Source: Eleusine coracana subsp. coracana (taxonomy: Eukaryota > Streptophyta > Magnoliopsida > Poales > Poaceae). Taken from it: a DNA stretch of 64,000 nt. Positions 23,213 to 34,071 of this stretch are shown piece by piece. The stretch is from contig CM064417.1 in the NCBI GenBank assembly GCA_032690845.1, positions 34,540,432-34,604,431 of the forward strand, given 5' to 3'. Both the position numbers and the translations under genes were made by a program. How positions within the stretch are numbered: the first letter of the stretch is position 1; the number at the start of each line of letters is the position of its first letter. Below the pieces are notes generated by a model that was given only the letters and a program-made list of their open reading frames with translations, was not told the DNA's origin and did no database searches.

Positions 23213-25170
23213 GTGAGGCTGATGTTATTTTGAACATCAAACTAATCAAAGGAGAGAATAGGATTACTCTTACGCAATCTCATTATGTTGAGAAGCTCTT
23301 TAGCCGTTTTGGTTACAAGGATAGCAAGTCTTCTCCAACATCATATACTAGCATTTAACTAGAAAAATCTTATATGATAGTACATGCAAAGGGGGCCAGT
23401 GGAAAAGTCGACAGATAAGTCACCCTTACTGTCCCTCTATAGAACCGTACATGAGATTTTCACCTCATATGGCTCCTCGATCAATTCTTTCAAAGGGATC
23501 ATTTTCCTTGTTCGAGAGCCTTCGCCCTTCTTCCACTCTGTCCCGCAGACTAACTAAGACCAATTGAGTCACGTTTTCATGTTCTTATTGAACACTTTCC
23601 AGATCAGTTGGAACTTTTCTTGCTAGTTTCCGTAGCCCATTCTTCTTCTCTTTTTATTCGGCTAGGAAGTTGTTCTTTCACTGCTGACGAGACTGCTTTT
23701 AGCATAAATAAAGGCATGCTGTGAAAGAATCCACTCATGTGAACTAGGTTTGCACGCCTTTTGCATTCTCAAGAGACTTCTGCCTTGAACTGTTTTTTGC
23801 TATCAACTACTGACCTGGATTGGAATTGGTTCTATCGAGATATACAAACTTGAAACAAGAATTTCTTGGTAACAACTTCTTCTTTGAAGCAAGTGCTTTC
23901 GTATGATCCCAGCTTGATCCTTCGAAAGAATAAGAGAATTGGCATAGACCAATTAAGATATTCTCAGATTATAGGATCACTTATGTATTTACCTAGTGCT
24001 ACTAGGCCTGACATCTCGTTTGTTGTGAGCAAACTGAGCTGGTTTACTTCTTGTTCGTAAGATGACCATTGGCGTGCGCTTGAGCGGGTACTGCACTACT
24101 TGGTACTATAGATTATGGAATTCATTATTCTGGATATCCAGCAATACTAGAAGGCTATAGTGATTCAAATTGGATATCTGATGTTGATGAGCTGTATGCC
24201 ACGAGTGGATATGCATTTACTCTTAGTGATGCTGCTATTTCATGGAGATCATGCAAACAGACAATCTTAATAAGGTCTACCATGGAAGCAGAGCTTACCG
24301 CACTGGATACAGCTACAGTTAAGGCCGATTGGCTATGTGAGCTCTTGATGGACTTACCAATTATCGAGAAACCTATGTTGGCAATCCTCATGAATTATGA
24401 CAATCAAATGGTGATAGTCAAAGTGAACAATTCTAAGGACAATATGAACTCATCAAGACATATTAAGAAAGTTTAAAGTCTGTTAGGAAAATAAGAAACT
24501 TCAGAGTTATATCAGTAGAATATATTTCAACTGATATGAACCTGGCAGATCAATTTACCAAGGGTCTGTCACGGAATGTGATAGACAGTGCATCAAAGAA
24601 GATGGGTATGAGACCCATATGTGTTATTCCATAGTGGTAACCCAACCTATGTGATCGTACATCCCGTGAAATAGGACCTGGGAAGAACAAACTATTGGTT
24701 AGCATGAGAGTAACCCTTTAACCCACTTGAGGAGCGATGCTTTACTCTCAATATCTATATGGCAGGTTGGTTGTTACCTTAATGTATTCAGTTGGCTTTA
24801 AATAGTGAAGATGTTGTCCTACAGAACATTCTTGAATGAATACACCTATGTGAGCCTGATTGTTATAAGGTCGCAATTTGTGAGTTTGGGTGATCTCTAT
24901 TAAACTCATGAAATACCAAGAGAGTATGACCTATATGCTCCACCATCGAGAACCCTACTGGAGGTTTAGTATCAGTTACGACAGTAATTGAAACTTGTTT
25001 GCACAAAACTTGCAATTCAAGGCATAGTCCATTGTTCAAATTGTGAATGAGTGTAGCTAATTGGTCTAGGTGGAAGTTTAATTTAACAGTCTCCACTAAA
25101 AACACTAGTATATTGAACAGAAGAGGGGTAAGGCAAAGTCTAGCCAGGACTTTGAGATCTGGTGGGAGAT
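23213..25170 (+). pseudogene. 3' part of a degraded Ty1/Copia element: reverse transcriptase end and RNase H
   Basis: The plus strand carries LTQSHYVEKLFSRFGYKDSK (about 23270-23330), then after an interruption LRKNKRIGIDQLRYSQIIGS and SATRPDISFVVSKLS (23895-24045). RNase H remnants follow in changing frames, including STMEAELTALDTATVKADWL at 24281-24340. Numerous stops show it is dead. The 5' half and the 5' LTR are missing. The region 24610-25170 is non-coding and ends at a purine-rich stretch, GGTGGGAGAT, before the LTR. Confidence 0.8.
23380..23880 (-). other. Organelle-like insert containing a group II intron domain V
   Basis: The minus strand at 23475-23442 reads a typical 34-nt domain V: 5' arm GAGCCATATGAGG, the GAAA tetraloop region, 3' arm CTCATGTACGGTTC. 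The catalytic triad region differs from the common GAGCCGTATGAG by one base. A domain VI-like hairpin follows (ACAGTAAGGGTGACTTATCTGT). The surrounding sequence, with phrases like TTTATTCGGCTAGGAAG, looks organellar rather than retrotransposon. Plant mitochondrial and plastid genomes contain such introns, so this is probably transferred organelle DNA embedded in a Copia relic. Exact ends, and whether it is mitochondrial or plastid, are not resolved. Confidence 0.6.
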
Positions 25171-26156
25171 TGCTGGAATTTTGTGGGCTTGGCCCATTTA
25201 ATATTCACAATAATTCCTAGTAAATCTCAAAGGCCCATTCATTAGTGGTGGGAGTGCAAATGTTTAGTCCCACATTGCTAGTAGAGGTGGAGGGAGTTCA
25301 ACTTATAAGATTGGTTGCTCTAGTATCTCTTGTAAGTGTGTGGATGGGAGAAGTGAAGAACACACGCGTGCACTCGCTCGCCTCGCCTCGCTGGCTGGCG
25401 CGGGGCAGGGCGGGGCATGGGCGATGGGCACGATCATGCATCACCTGCGTGAATGGTCCGCCAAAATTCGGTCCCCTATCTTGAGGGGGCATAGCTTCTT
25501 TTTGCCCTTTTTTTTTGTTGCGTGTACAATCTATTTGGATATGGAAACCGACTCAGTTGCAGGACGCCAAACCCTAGTGGTTCCTCCCTATAAATACATA
25601 TGGGTACCGCCACAAATCATATCACGCAATCGTCTAGGGTGTTGCCTCTCACTATTGTTGCGCCGCCAAGACTTCTCCATCCCGATCGTCGGTATGCACC
25701 AGCGAATGAGAGAGCAGGTCCCCGAAACCGTCGTCCTCTATGATTCTGCACTGGGAGAGGGTGAATAAATTTTTTGGAAAGTGCTCTGCACGACTGCTCG
25801 ATTGCTTCATCGTCTTCGTCAAGCTCGTCACCACGGCTCGTCTTCCTCAACATCGAGTCGATTTCATCCGTCGTCGTCAACAAAGTGACGGTATTGCACG
25901 TCATCACCGCCTACTCTACCCTGTCTAGAAGGAAACGTACGTACTCTCACCTCAAACCATGTCTTCTATACTAGCTATCGTGATCTGTTTATTTATAATA
26001 GTTGTGGATAGTATGGTAGATGTTATGAAGTTGACTGCCTTTGTAGACCTGTCTAGATCTTACGTAGACTCGTCTAATTCACCATGCAATCTGTTAGTCA
26101 TGTTTATGATTTATTTTTGGATTAATATAAAACTAAAAATGTTAATTTATCCAACA
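25171..26156 (+). repeat. 3' LTR of the degraded Copia element
   Basis: It follows the purine tract GGTGGGAGAT, opens TGCTGGAATTTTGTGGG and probably ends TATCCAACA. A TATA-like CTATAAATACATATGG lies near 25590. No partner LTR is in the window, so the right end is inferred from the TG...CA rule only. Confidence 0.55.
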
Positions 26157-26168
26157 GTGAAGGGCTTA

Positions 26169-28900
26169 TGTGACATCCCAAAACTTCCATTTAGGAATGT
26201 AACTATTTAAAACATTTAAACTAAAATCTTAAAAGGATTTACATTGAATTTCAATTCCTATTTCTTTTTATTTTATTAATTCAAATGAATATTATTTTGT
26301 GTAATGTAAACGTTTTAAAAAATATTAGAGTATGATAAGGACATTTGTTGTTGGACAAGCTCCGTATAAATTGTTTCCACCCAAATTTCCTATAATACAA
26401 ATACCCAAAACTCACATTGGGCTGAAACTACTTGTTGTCTTTGGTCCGAGCATAACACCATAAGATCATCAGCCCACACTCGTCTCTAGTCATTGACATT
26501 TGGGGCCCGCATGTCATTCCCTATCTCCAGATTTCTTGCAACCGTCGATACCCACAACCTCCATCTCGTGCCCCTCCTCTGCTGCAACATGCCCCTCATT
26601 TTAAGCCGCCCCCAAGCGCATCCCTATAGTACCGCACCCACGCCTCGATCCCATGTGCCCCCATTAGAAGCCGTGCAACCACCACCATGTTGCCATGGTC
26701 AAAAAGAGCATCGCTGCATCGATCTGTCCCATAGAGCCCTCCCCAACCTCCTTGATGTGATTCCAGGCATCATGAACCTGCACAAGTGCTTCCCCAGTGT
26801 TCCTCGTCGTCTCTCCGCCTCTACATGCCATCCTCGTCGAGCTCCATTGAAAGCCATAATCCATCACCATCACGAGCCGCCATCGAGCCATCTCTGCCTC
26901 CTAGAAACGTATGGTGAGGATCCCCTTGACCCTCTCTTCCTCGAAATCCCCAAATCCCATCGAGTCCACCACAGCCATCCAATTCCGAGCCAATGGCCCA
27001 GATTAAAACAGCAGCATACCCCTTCATTTTGGTCCACCGTGGACCATAGACCAGCCCTTCTAGCACGGCCCACAGACCCATCCATGTGGTCCACATGATT
27101 TCCCATTCAAAAATAAATTCGACGAATCTAAAAGAATGTGCTATTGCACTTCAGCCCTTATCCTTTCTGATAATCAACCTGCAGTACCTCCAGACCTTGC
27201 ATTTTGCTTAGCCTCTTACCTCTTTGGTCTCAGCCATAGTTATCTTGTATCTAAACCCCTGTCATCTTCGTTTATCTTTTGTCGGTAACCTTTGAGTATC
27301 TAAAACCTTTGAATCTCCATATCTTTTTATCCGTAAAATATTAGATTTAGGTAATTCTTGTGTCTAAATCTTTGTTTCATCCTAACCTATCCAACCACAG
27401 TACTTTTACAAATTGTTTATATGTTTTTGTACTGTTCTAAGTTGTTTTTGTTTATCTTTTGTCGGTAGTTTACGCGTATAGATATTTCATCCAAAAAATC
27501 ATACGAGAAGCTCAAGGAGCGAGAATTCAAGATGATGAGCAGCTATATATGAAAAGTTAAGTGCCCTTGACCACATTGTCAATTTATAAATTACATGATT
27601 GTCTTAAATTGAATCCTATATTATGGTTTACTAGTTATTTCTCATTATTCCTTGAAGCTAGTTAGGTAATGTCTATGGTTTGGATAGATTCATGCTTAGT
27701 TATGCTATCAAGGGTTGGAAACTAGTTATTAATTTGACTAATGCTCTACTTAACAATATTAGGATGGTAATGGTTCTTCTAGCAACATGGAACTTAGAGA
27801 ATTTGAGCCGGATGGGTTGTTTGGTATGGTGCATGCGTGAAGGAGACTTTGGTGAGTGCTAGTGCCTGCTCTAGATTCTAAGGATAGGTTTATGGACTTA
27901 GTAACCTGGCTGACAGCGTAACTATCAGAACTATATGGGTACGGCCTGGGTGATTAATTAGATGTTCACTTATCCTTGTACGTGCCATTTGGATGTTGAG
28001 TGGTGCTAGAGGGGCCTTCGCAACAGAGGGAAAAATAGACTTCAAGTATGCTCTTAGCGATGAAACCTTAGTGGGTGCCTACGAGATAAGTGATGCTTTG
28101 TAAAGACCTTGTATTGTGACCCTAGATGCACACCATGGAAGTGGGAAGCAAAATAGGAAGCACGAATCTTGATAATTATGTGCAAAGCTTTTAAGGACAA
28201 AACTGTCGTGACAGTCATACTCACAGTCAAGAGTAGGCTTGGACTTTTCTGTGATTAGTGGACTTTATTGGTTGGGTGGTTTGGTTCGTTGGTAGTCGGA
28301 TGGAATTTAATGAGTCGGTAGTCATGTGTTGGGATCTTGGTGAGCTTGGTAGTCAGATTTGGAATCCGATGAGTTGTCTTTGTCTGGAGCTCGAAGAATT
28401 CACCAGTAAATAGGTTGCTTTTTATAAATGAGTTTAGATTAGCTTGGCGTAATATAGTGAACTATGCATATCATATTTTCCCACACTTAAGTACAACATG
28501 TAATCATAATTGCTATATTCTATATTATAAATTCTACTCAGTGAAGAGAAGAATCATAAATGAAGACGGTATATAGAAGGTCACCTTGCCGAGAAGAATC
28601 ATAAATAAAGACGATATATAGAAGGTCACCTTGCCGCCAGTCAATTTGCTCGTTGTTTATCTTAAAGTTTTGCTCTTCCGCTATTGTTCAAAATTCTGGT
28701 ATTCTTTTTAAAGTTGATTGTATTCCATATGACATTGTTTATGACTATTTGTCCTACATGTATGATTAAACTGATCATACATATATGTAGCTTGTATGGG
28801 AATTATGTTTATAAAAACCTGTTATGACAGCTTCCCATAACTTAATATACTCATATAGGCCGATCAAAGACAACCCTCCCTCGATATCACCGATCCATGG
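26169..28900 (+). repeat. Long LTR-like non-coding repeat (TGTGACATCCC type)
   Basis: It opens TGTGACATCCCAAAACTTCC, a start shared with 47554. The middle is GC- and proline-codon-rich without real coding character (about 26490-27100). It is followed by an AT-rich part with 'tttatcttttgtcggta' repeated at 27270 and 27455, resembling in layout the repeat at 1-1186 and 21225-23212. No coding sequence is supported. The right end is not defined. Confidence 0.45.
28546..28635. repeat. Tandem duplication of a 45-bp unit
   Basis: GAGAAGAATCATAAAT... at 28546-28590 is repeated at 28591-28635 with three to four differences; both end AAGGTCACCTTGCC. Confidence 0.85.
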
Positions 28901-29020
28901 ATGACTAGCAAAAGCTTATGCCGTGTAATGTGTCAGAAGCTTCAGCTGTAAGGCCGCTACGACGGATGGAGCCATATCACCAATGCAACACCAACCTATC
29001 GGTGATAAAAATTCTAGATT

Positions 29021-29079
29021 AACTAGTTACTTTTTCTAGGGAACTAGTTACTTTTTTTAGGAACTAGTTACTAAATAAG
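29021..29079. repeat. Short tandem repeat upstream of F-box gene 1
   Basis: The phrase AACTAGTTACTTTTT..TAGG occurs at 29021 and 29042, and its first half again at 29062, about 20-21 bp apart. Each carries the palindrome AACTAGTT. Confidence 0.85.
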
Positions 29080-29271
29080 AAAATTCGGGGATAAAAATTT
29101 AAAAAAAAAAACTTGTTTTGTGGGCCGCAAATGGTACAGCCCAGGGCGGCAGGGCCTGCCCACAGATATCTATGATCATCCTATATCTTCCTCGGCCATC
29201 GCTGCGACGCCGCCTCCATCAACGAAAGCAAGAACACAAGTCGAGGCACTGGGAGTCCGATCCTATTCTAT

Positions 29272-30467
29272 ATGGCCACGCACTCAGGATCAGGAACAGC
29301 AGCAGGTGATTCCTCGCCCCGCATCCCGGCCCCATCTATGCGTTCATCAATCAACGATGCCAGCCTTCATTGTTTTTGTTGCCGATCAGCAGATGGGTCG
29401 ATGGATCTCCTGTGCGACACGCTCATGGTGGAGGAGATCATGCGCCGCCTGCCGCCCAAGTCCCTTCTCCGTCTCAGCGCCGCCTCCCGCCGCTACAACG
29501 CTCTCGTCCTCCAGCCCGATTTCGCCGCCCGCTACTGGCAGCGCGCCGGCGTCTTCTTCGAACCTTATCGGTGGAGCCGTCCTGTTTTCTTGCCCGGAGA
29601 AGAAGACCACGGTCGCCCGCCCATGTTGGGTGCGGACCTCTCAGCTTCTTGCCCAGGCCAGGCGCGGGGGAGAAGGCTCACCTGAGGCGCTTTGGCCCTC
29701 TTGATGTTTTGGAGAGCCCCTTCACCATCATACACTCGGCAGCTGGCCTGCTGTTGTGCTCCAGGGCATGTTACTATCCGGCGCACTACTACATCTTCAA
29801 CCATCCAACGTATTGGGGAGAGCCAGGCGGATGCATCAAACTGAAGTTGTTCTCCTCAGACAGGGGCCAGTGGAAGGAAAGACAGCTCCAGTGCCCAGTC
29901 CATATCGACAGCAGAGTTTACCATCACGTCCTCGGCCAAAGTGGTACAGCCTACTGGATTTGTAACGAAGACAAGGCCGTAGTGTTCAATAGTGTTAACC
30001 ACTCTGTCAAAGTCATCACACTGCCTTGCTGTATCGACAAACGTCAGGAGAACCGGGTTATTGGGGAGAAACGCCCACAAGGCGGGGGTCTCCGATATGC
30101 TCACTCGAACTCGTCGGCCTTTGAGGTGTGGGATTCATCACAGACAAAAAGTGATGATGGAGACATCACATGGATGCTGGTGCACCGCATTGGCGTGAAT
30201 GAATTGTTTCAACGGAATCCAGATGTCCTGTTTGGGCCCTCAAGCCACATCAAACCCATAGGCTTCCATCCTACTAATGATGATATCGTCTTCTTTGGTA
30301 TGCCCAAGGCTGTGGTCGCCTACTCCATTGGGAGGAGCACTATGAGTTCACAGTACACAGATAATTACATGTCATACAATGATGTTTTCCCTTTCGTGCA
30401 TCCACCATACCCCGTGCCTATTCCAGCAATAAAGAACTCCGTTCAGCAGTGGTTTCATGGATCATAA
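29272..30467 (+). pseudogene. F-box gene 1, two exons, frameshifted and internally deleted
   Basis: This is a plant F-box protein gene; such proteins recruit substrates to SCF ubiquitin ligases through an N-terminal F-box. Exon 1 is 29272-29305 (MATHSGSGTAA), with a GT donor at 29306 and an AG acceptor at 29391-29392. Exon 2 continues DGSMDLLCDTLMVEEIMRRL, the F-box. The same split is seen in F-box gene 3. At about 29640-29650 the frame shifts, so the F-box part and the C-terminal domain are in different frames. A second defect is loss of about 50 residues: HYYIF joins directly to NHPTYW, while the paralogue at 32839 has the CNPVTWQWVALPELP segment between. The C-terminal part (LGQSGTAYWI, GGGLRYAHSNSSAFEVWD, IGFHPTNDDIVFFG) is otherwise well kept. 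A sequencing error at the frameshift cannot be excluded. Confidence 0.8.
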
Positions 30468-30588
30468 GCGCTAATACTTTGTGAGTGTATCCGGGTAAAA
30501 ATCTTTTGTTAGTTAAAAAAAAATTATTACTATTGTGCCAAATATTTCTATACATATGTTTCTACTCCTTATTAATTCAGGTGGCCAT

Positions 30589-31190
30589 GTTCGATTCTGT
30601 CGTACGCCAAAAAAAAATGTCCAAACACATCCACCTGCCGTAATTCCAAACACAAACGGACAGAGCTCCAACTCTGATTCTGATTATCTAGTCCAAAAAA
30701 AAATGTCGACGTACAGCAATAGACTCCTACTCCCACAAAAAAAATGCCGACTCTAATTCTGATTATCCAGTCCAAAAAAAATACCGACATACAGCAATAC
30801 AGACTCCTACTCCCACAAAAAAAAATGTTGTAATTCCAAACACAAACGGACAGAGCTCCGACTCTGATTATGTTCAATTCTGTCGTACTCCCCAAAAATA
30901 AATGTCCAAACATATCCACGTGTCGTAATTCCAAACACAAATGGACAGAGCACCAACTCTGATTCTGATTATCCAGTCCAAAAAAAATACCAACGTACAA
31001 CAATACAGACTTCTACTCCCACAAAAAAAAAATGCCGACTCTGATTCTGATTATCCAGTCCAAAAAAAAATGACGACGTACAGCAATACAGACTCCTACT
31101 CCCACAAAAAAAATGCCGTAATTCCAAACACAAACGGACAGAGCTCCGACTCTGATTATGATTATGTCCAAAAACAAACTCGGAGATGAA
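30589..31190. repeat. Complex degenerate tandem array downstream of F-box gene 1
   Basis: Two related macro-units begin TGTTC(G/A)ATTCTGTCGTAC at about 30589 and 30869. Inside them two submotifs recur: GTAATTCCAAACACAAACGG (about 30640, 30829, 30926, 31117) and CTCCTACTCCCACAAAAAAA (about 30725, 30806, 31013, 31093). They alternate with 'gactctgattctgattatccagtc'. Poly-A runs of 6-9 separate them. Open frames in this array are an artefact of the repetition. Confidence 0.85.
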
Positions 31191-31199
31191 GTCCACATG

Positions 31200-31845
31200 C
31201 ATGGAAATATATCCAAAACACACACGGACCTGTACAGAAACACATATGTGCATATATACACCTGGAGTCTCAGTTCAACGCCTGCCTGCAAACAAGTTCA
31301 GTTTCATAGATCAGTTCTGCAAATTGGAGAACAGACAAGGAGAAGGAAGGAGGCAAGTAGAAGAACCCTATAGATAATTTGCAAACTTTATTTCAGGTAT
31401 TCTGCTTGCTGTATCTCTATCTCTATCGTGTATGAAATACAAAATTTTTATCTGCTATACCTAGACCATTGAAAATGCTGGTGGGATACAATATTTTCTG
31501 ATGACATTACCAACAAAATCTTTCAAGCTTCAAATTCAACATGTAACAAAAAGATGTGAAATGCTATTCAAATTGATTTATTTGAACGAGCTTTCAAAGT
31601 AAAATAAAGGCAGCCTAACAGCTTGAGCATACCAAGTCCAATTGCATCTGAACCAATCATGATCATAAGCCTGTGGCAAGAGACAGTAAACATCCTGTAG
31701 GCGTACCAAAACCACAACAAATCACCATCACAGCGCTCTCACATACACCCTTCTTTAATAATACATATATTTTTTTATTGTGGACCTAAATATAGTTGTT
31801 ACATATCTCAGGTGCGGTTTTGTTTGATTCATCTGTGGAAAAAAA
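31200..31845. other. Intergenic stretch with no recognised feature
   Basis: AT-rich single-copy-looking DNA. A pyrimidine-rich ATATCTCAG at 31803-31811 could be a splice acceptor for a leader exon of the small gene that follows, but nothing else is seen. Confidence 0.4.
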
Positions 31846-32417
31846 ATGGAGAATAGTGGCTCTCCATTTGCTGACAACGGTCACGATGGCGACACAACAG
31901 AGGAACATATTGTTGAAACTCCAGGTAAAATATTATTTGTATTCGTAGAGCATAACTTATATATATCCTAAATGTTATTGTTTTGCAGCTTTGTGTGATA
32001 CTTTTATACATCCTCCGAAACGGACACTTACTGAAGCACAAAAAAAGGCAAAACGTGCAAGAGATAAGGCCCGTTATGCTAAAATGACCCCAGAACAGAA
32101 GAAGGCAAGACAAGGTGACCGTTGCAAGAAAGAAAGAATCTGATTTGTTTTATTTAATTTTCATATGTATGCATTTAAGGATCTGCTTTTTATGTCTCCT
32201 GACTTGTGTAACAAAGCAAATATTATCTGAAGGACAAAAAGAAATGAAACGTGCAAGGGAAAAGGCTCGATATAATCAATGTCCAAATGCTGCATTGACT
32301 AAACGTAAGCAAATTCCCACGGAGGAACAAAAGGAAGCAAGACGTATCTATGAAAGAAACCGCTATGCTAAAATGACTTCAGAACAACGGGCATCAAGAC
32401 TGGACATATTGATATAA
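31846..32417 (+). CDS. Small Lys/Arg-rich repeat protein, three predicted exons
   Basis: Three exons with consistent phase and GT...AG borders give a 129-residue protein: exon 1 31846-31924 (acidic MENSGSPFADNGHDGDTTEE), exon 2 31989-32114, exon 3 32233-32417 (stop TAA at 32415). Exons 2 and 3 carry three related blocks: LTEAQKKAKRARDKARYAKM, then GQKEMKRAREKARYN, then TEEQKEARRIYERNRYAKM. Each is followed by T(P/S)EQ. The protein is strongly basic with helical character, which suggests nucleic acid binding. I do not recognise the gene. Similar K/R-A-R-x-x-A-R-Y-x-x-M-T-P-E-Q blocks occur, as I recall, near the N-termini of some plant Helitron proteins, so a transposon origin is possible. A competing reading through the second intron stops soon after (GDRCKKERI), so the model rests on splice logic. 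Confidence 0.55.
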
Positions 32418-32838
32418 TATTTGAAATCAAGCCCTTTGACATGAAAAAAAAAGTCCTCCTATTCTGATCCTATGTGTATAATGAAGTCTCGCATCATATT
32501 TAATTTAAGTACCATATACCATGCATGGCACGTCTCTTCGATCTACAATGCAAAATGTTATCACATCCTGCAGTTCCTTAAGCATAACATGATGCGTTGG
32601 ATGGTAGTGCCTAGGTGTTTGGGTTCGGACAGGGAGTCTGCCCATGGGCTCTGCAAGTAGCCTGCCGCACAGTCCGTTCCTTCCACGTCCAGCGCAATAC
32701 GCATACGTGTAGTCGTGTACGTCGACAACTTGATAAACGTATTCTATTTGTGTAAATAAACAAATCGTCCTCCTATTGAGAGTATTGATATGCCAGCAGC
32801 TAGTATCCTTTCGGTTGGCTTCCAGAGATCAATCATCA
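32418..32838. other. Presumed promoter and leader region of F-box gene 2
   Basis: No coding sequence. The phrase TTGGCTTCCAG ending at 32825 could be the acceptor of an intron in the leader, as in the paralogues, but no matching first exon was found. TATA-like strings are present without a clear choice. Confidence 0.35.
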
Positions 32839-34071
32839 ATGGATGTTCTGTGCGACACCCTGATGGTGGAGGAGATCCTTCCCCGCCTGCTGCCCAAGTC
32901 CCTCCTGTGCCTCCGCGCCGCCTCCCGCCGTTACAACGCACTCACCTCCCTCCCTGACTTTGCCGCCCGGTACTGGCAGCGCGCCGGCATCTTCTGTCAG
33001 TTGAATTCGATCCCTGTTTTCTTGTCTGGAGGAGAACAAGGCCTCGCAAACGACGCGCTAGCAGTTGACTCCATAATAATTGGCGCGAATCTTGCCTTCT
33101 TGCCCAGCCCAAGCGACAAGGAGAAGGCCTACCTGCGGCGTGTCGGCGCTTCGGAGACGGTTGTCACCGTCGTGCACTCGGCGGCCGGTCTGCTTCTGTG
33201 CTCCAGAGGATATTTCCACCCAGTTCACTTCTACGTCTGCAACCCAGTGACGTGGCAATGGGTGGCTCTCCCCGAGCTGCCGTGGCCGTCCAACCAGTGG
33301 CAGTCCGGGCTCCTGACGCTGGACACCAAGGCAGACGGAGACGGAGACGGTGCGGCGAGAAATCCCATGCGCTTCAAGGTGGTCCTCTTCAACCATCCTA
33401 TGCATTGGCAGAAGCCAGACGGACGCATCGATCTGAGGTTGTTCTCCTCGGACACGGGCCAGTGGAAGGTAATGCAGCTCCGGTGCCCAATTCATATCGG
33501 CGAAGATGCTTGCTTATGGGCACCGAAACTTGGACAGAGTGGTACGGCATACTGGATGAAGACCAACGCTAAACACCAGGCTGTGACTTACAATAGTGTT
33601 AACCACACTGTTCAAGTCATCCCACTGCCTCGTTGTGTCGCCGATGGCAAATGGAACCGGTTTATAGGGGAACGACATGGTGGGGGTCTCCGTTATGCCC
33701 ATTCCAACTTGTCGGTTCTTGAGGTGTGGGATTCACGGACGAAGAGTGACGGAACCATCATCTGGATGCTGGCTCACCGCCTTGGTGCCATGGAACTGTT
33801 GGAAAGGAATCCAGAAGCAGCCAGTTTCCTGCTTGGTGGCGACACGACTTCAAGTGTCATAAAACCCATAGGCTTTCATCCGACTAATGATGACGTTGTC
33901 TTCTTGGGGTTGCCTAGGGCTGTGGCCACCTACTCCATTGAGAACGGCACTTTGAGTTTACAGTGCACAAGTCATTACGACTTGTCATACTCATACCCCG
34001 ATGGTATGTTCCCATTTGTGCACCCACCGTACCCCTTGCTGATTCCAGCAATAAACAACTCCATTCAGTAG
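32839..34071 (+). CDS. F-box gene 2, intact frame (410 residues)
   Basis: This is the only member of the local F-box family with an unbroken frame. The F-box is at residues 1-45 (MDVLCDTLMVEEILPRL ... LCLRAASRRYNAL). It is followed by a C-terminal F-box-associated region with VVHSAAGLLLCSRG, YVCNPVTWQWVALPELP, FKVVLFNHPMHW, LGQSGTAYW, GGGLRYAHSN, IGFHPTNDDVVF and a closing FPFVHPPYPLLIPAI. F-box proteins bind SKP1 and present targets to an SCF ubiquitin ligase; the target here is unknown. I start at 32839 because MD(V/L)LCDTLMVEEI is conserved in the paralogues; an upstream in-frame ATG at 32776 would add 21 unconserved residues. The paralogues have a small first exon upstream (MAT...), which I could not find here. 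The frame ends with TAG at 34069. Confidence 0.88.
   Translation: MDVLCDTLMVEEILPRLLPKSLLCLRAASRRYNALTSLPDFAARYWQRAGIFCQLNSIPVFLSGGEQGLANDALAVDSIIIGANLAFLPSPSDKEKAYLRRVGASETVVTVVHSAAGLLLCSRGYFHPVHFYVCNPVTWQWVALPELPWPSNQWQSGLLTLDTKADGDGDGAARNPMRFKVVLFNHPMHWQKPDGRIDLRLFSSDTGQWKVMQLRCPIHIGEDACLWAPKLGQSGTAYWMKTNAKHQAVTYNSVNHTVQVIPLPRCVADGKWNRFIGERHGGGLRYAHSNLSVLEVWDSRTKSDGTIIWMLAHRLGAMELLERNPEAASFLLGGDTTSSVIKPIGFHPTNDDVVFLGLPRAVATYSIENGTLSLQCTSHYDLSYSYPDGMFPFVHPPYPLLIPAINNSIQ

Noticed and set aside
26493..27098. 201-residue plus-strand open frame
   Set aside because: Composition is Pro/His/Ser-rich without domain features, minus-strand frames overlap it, and it lies inside an LTR-like repeat.
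30572..31291. Cys/Phe-rich minus-strand frames of 92-143 residues
   Set aside because: They are translations of the degenerate repeat array and its poly-T runs; no independent support.
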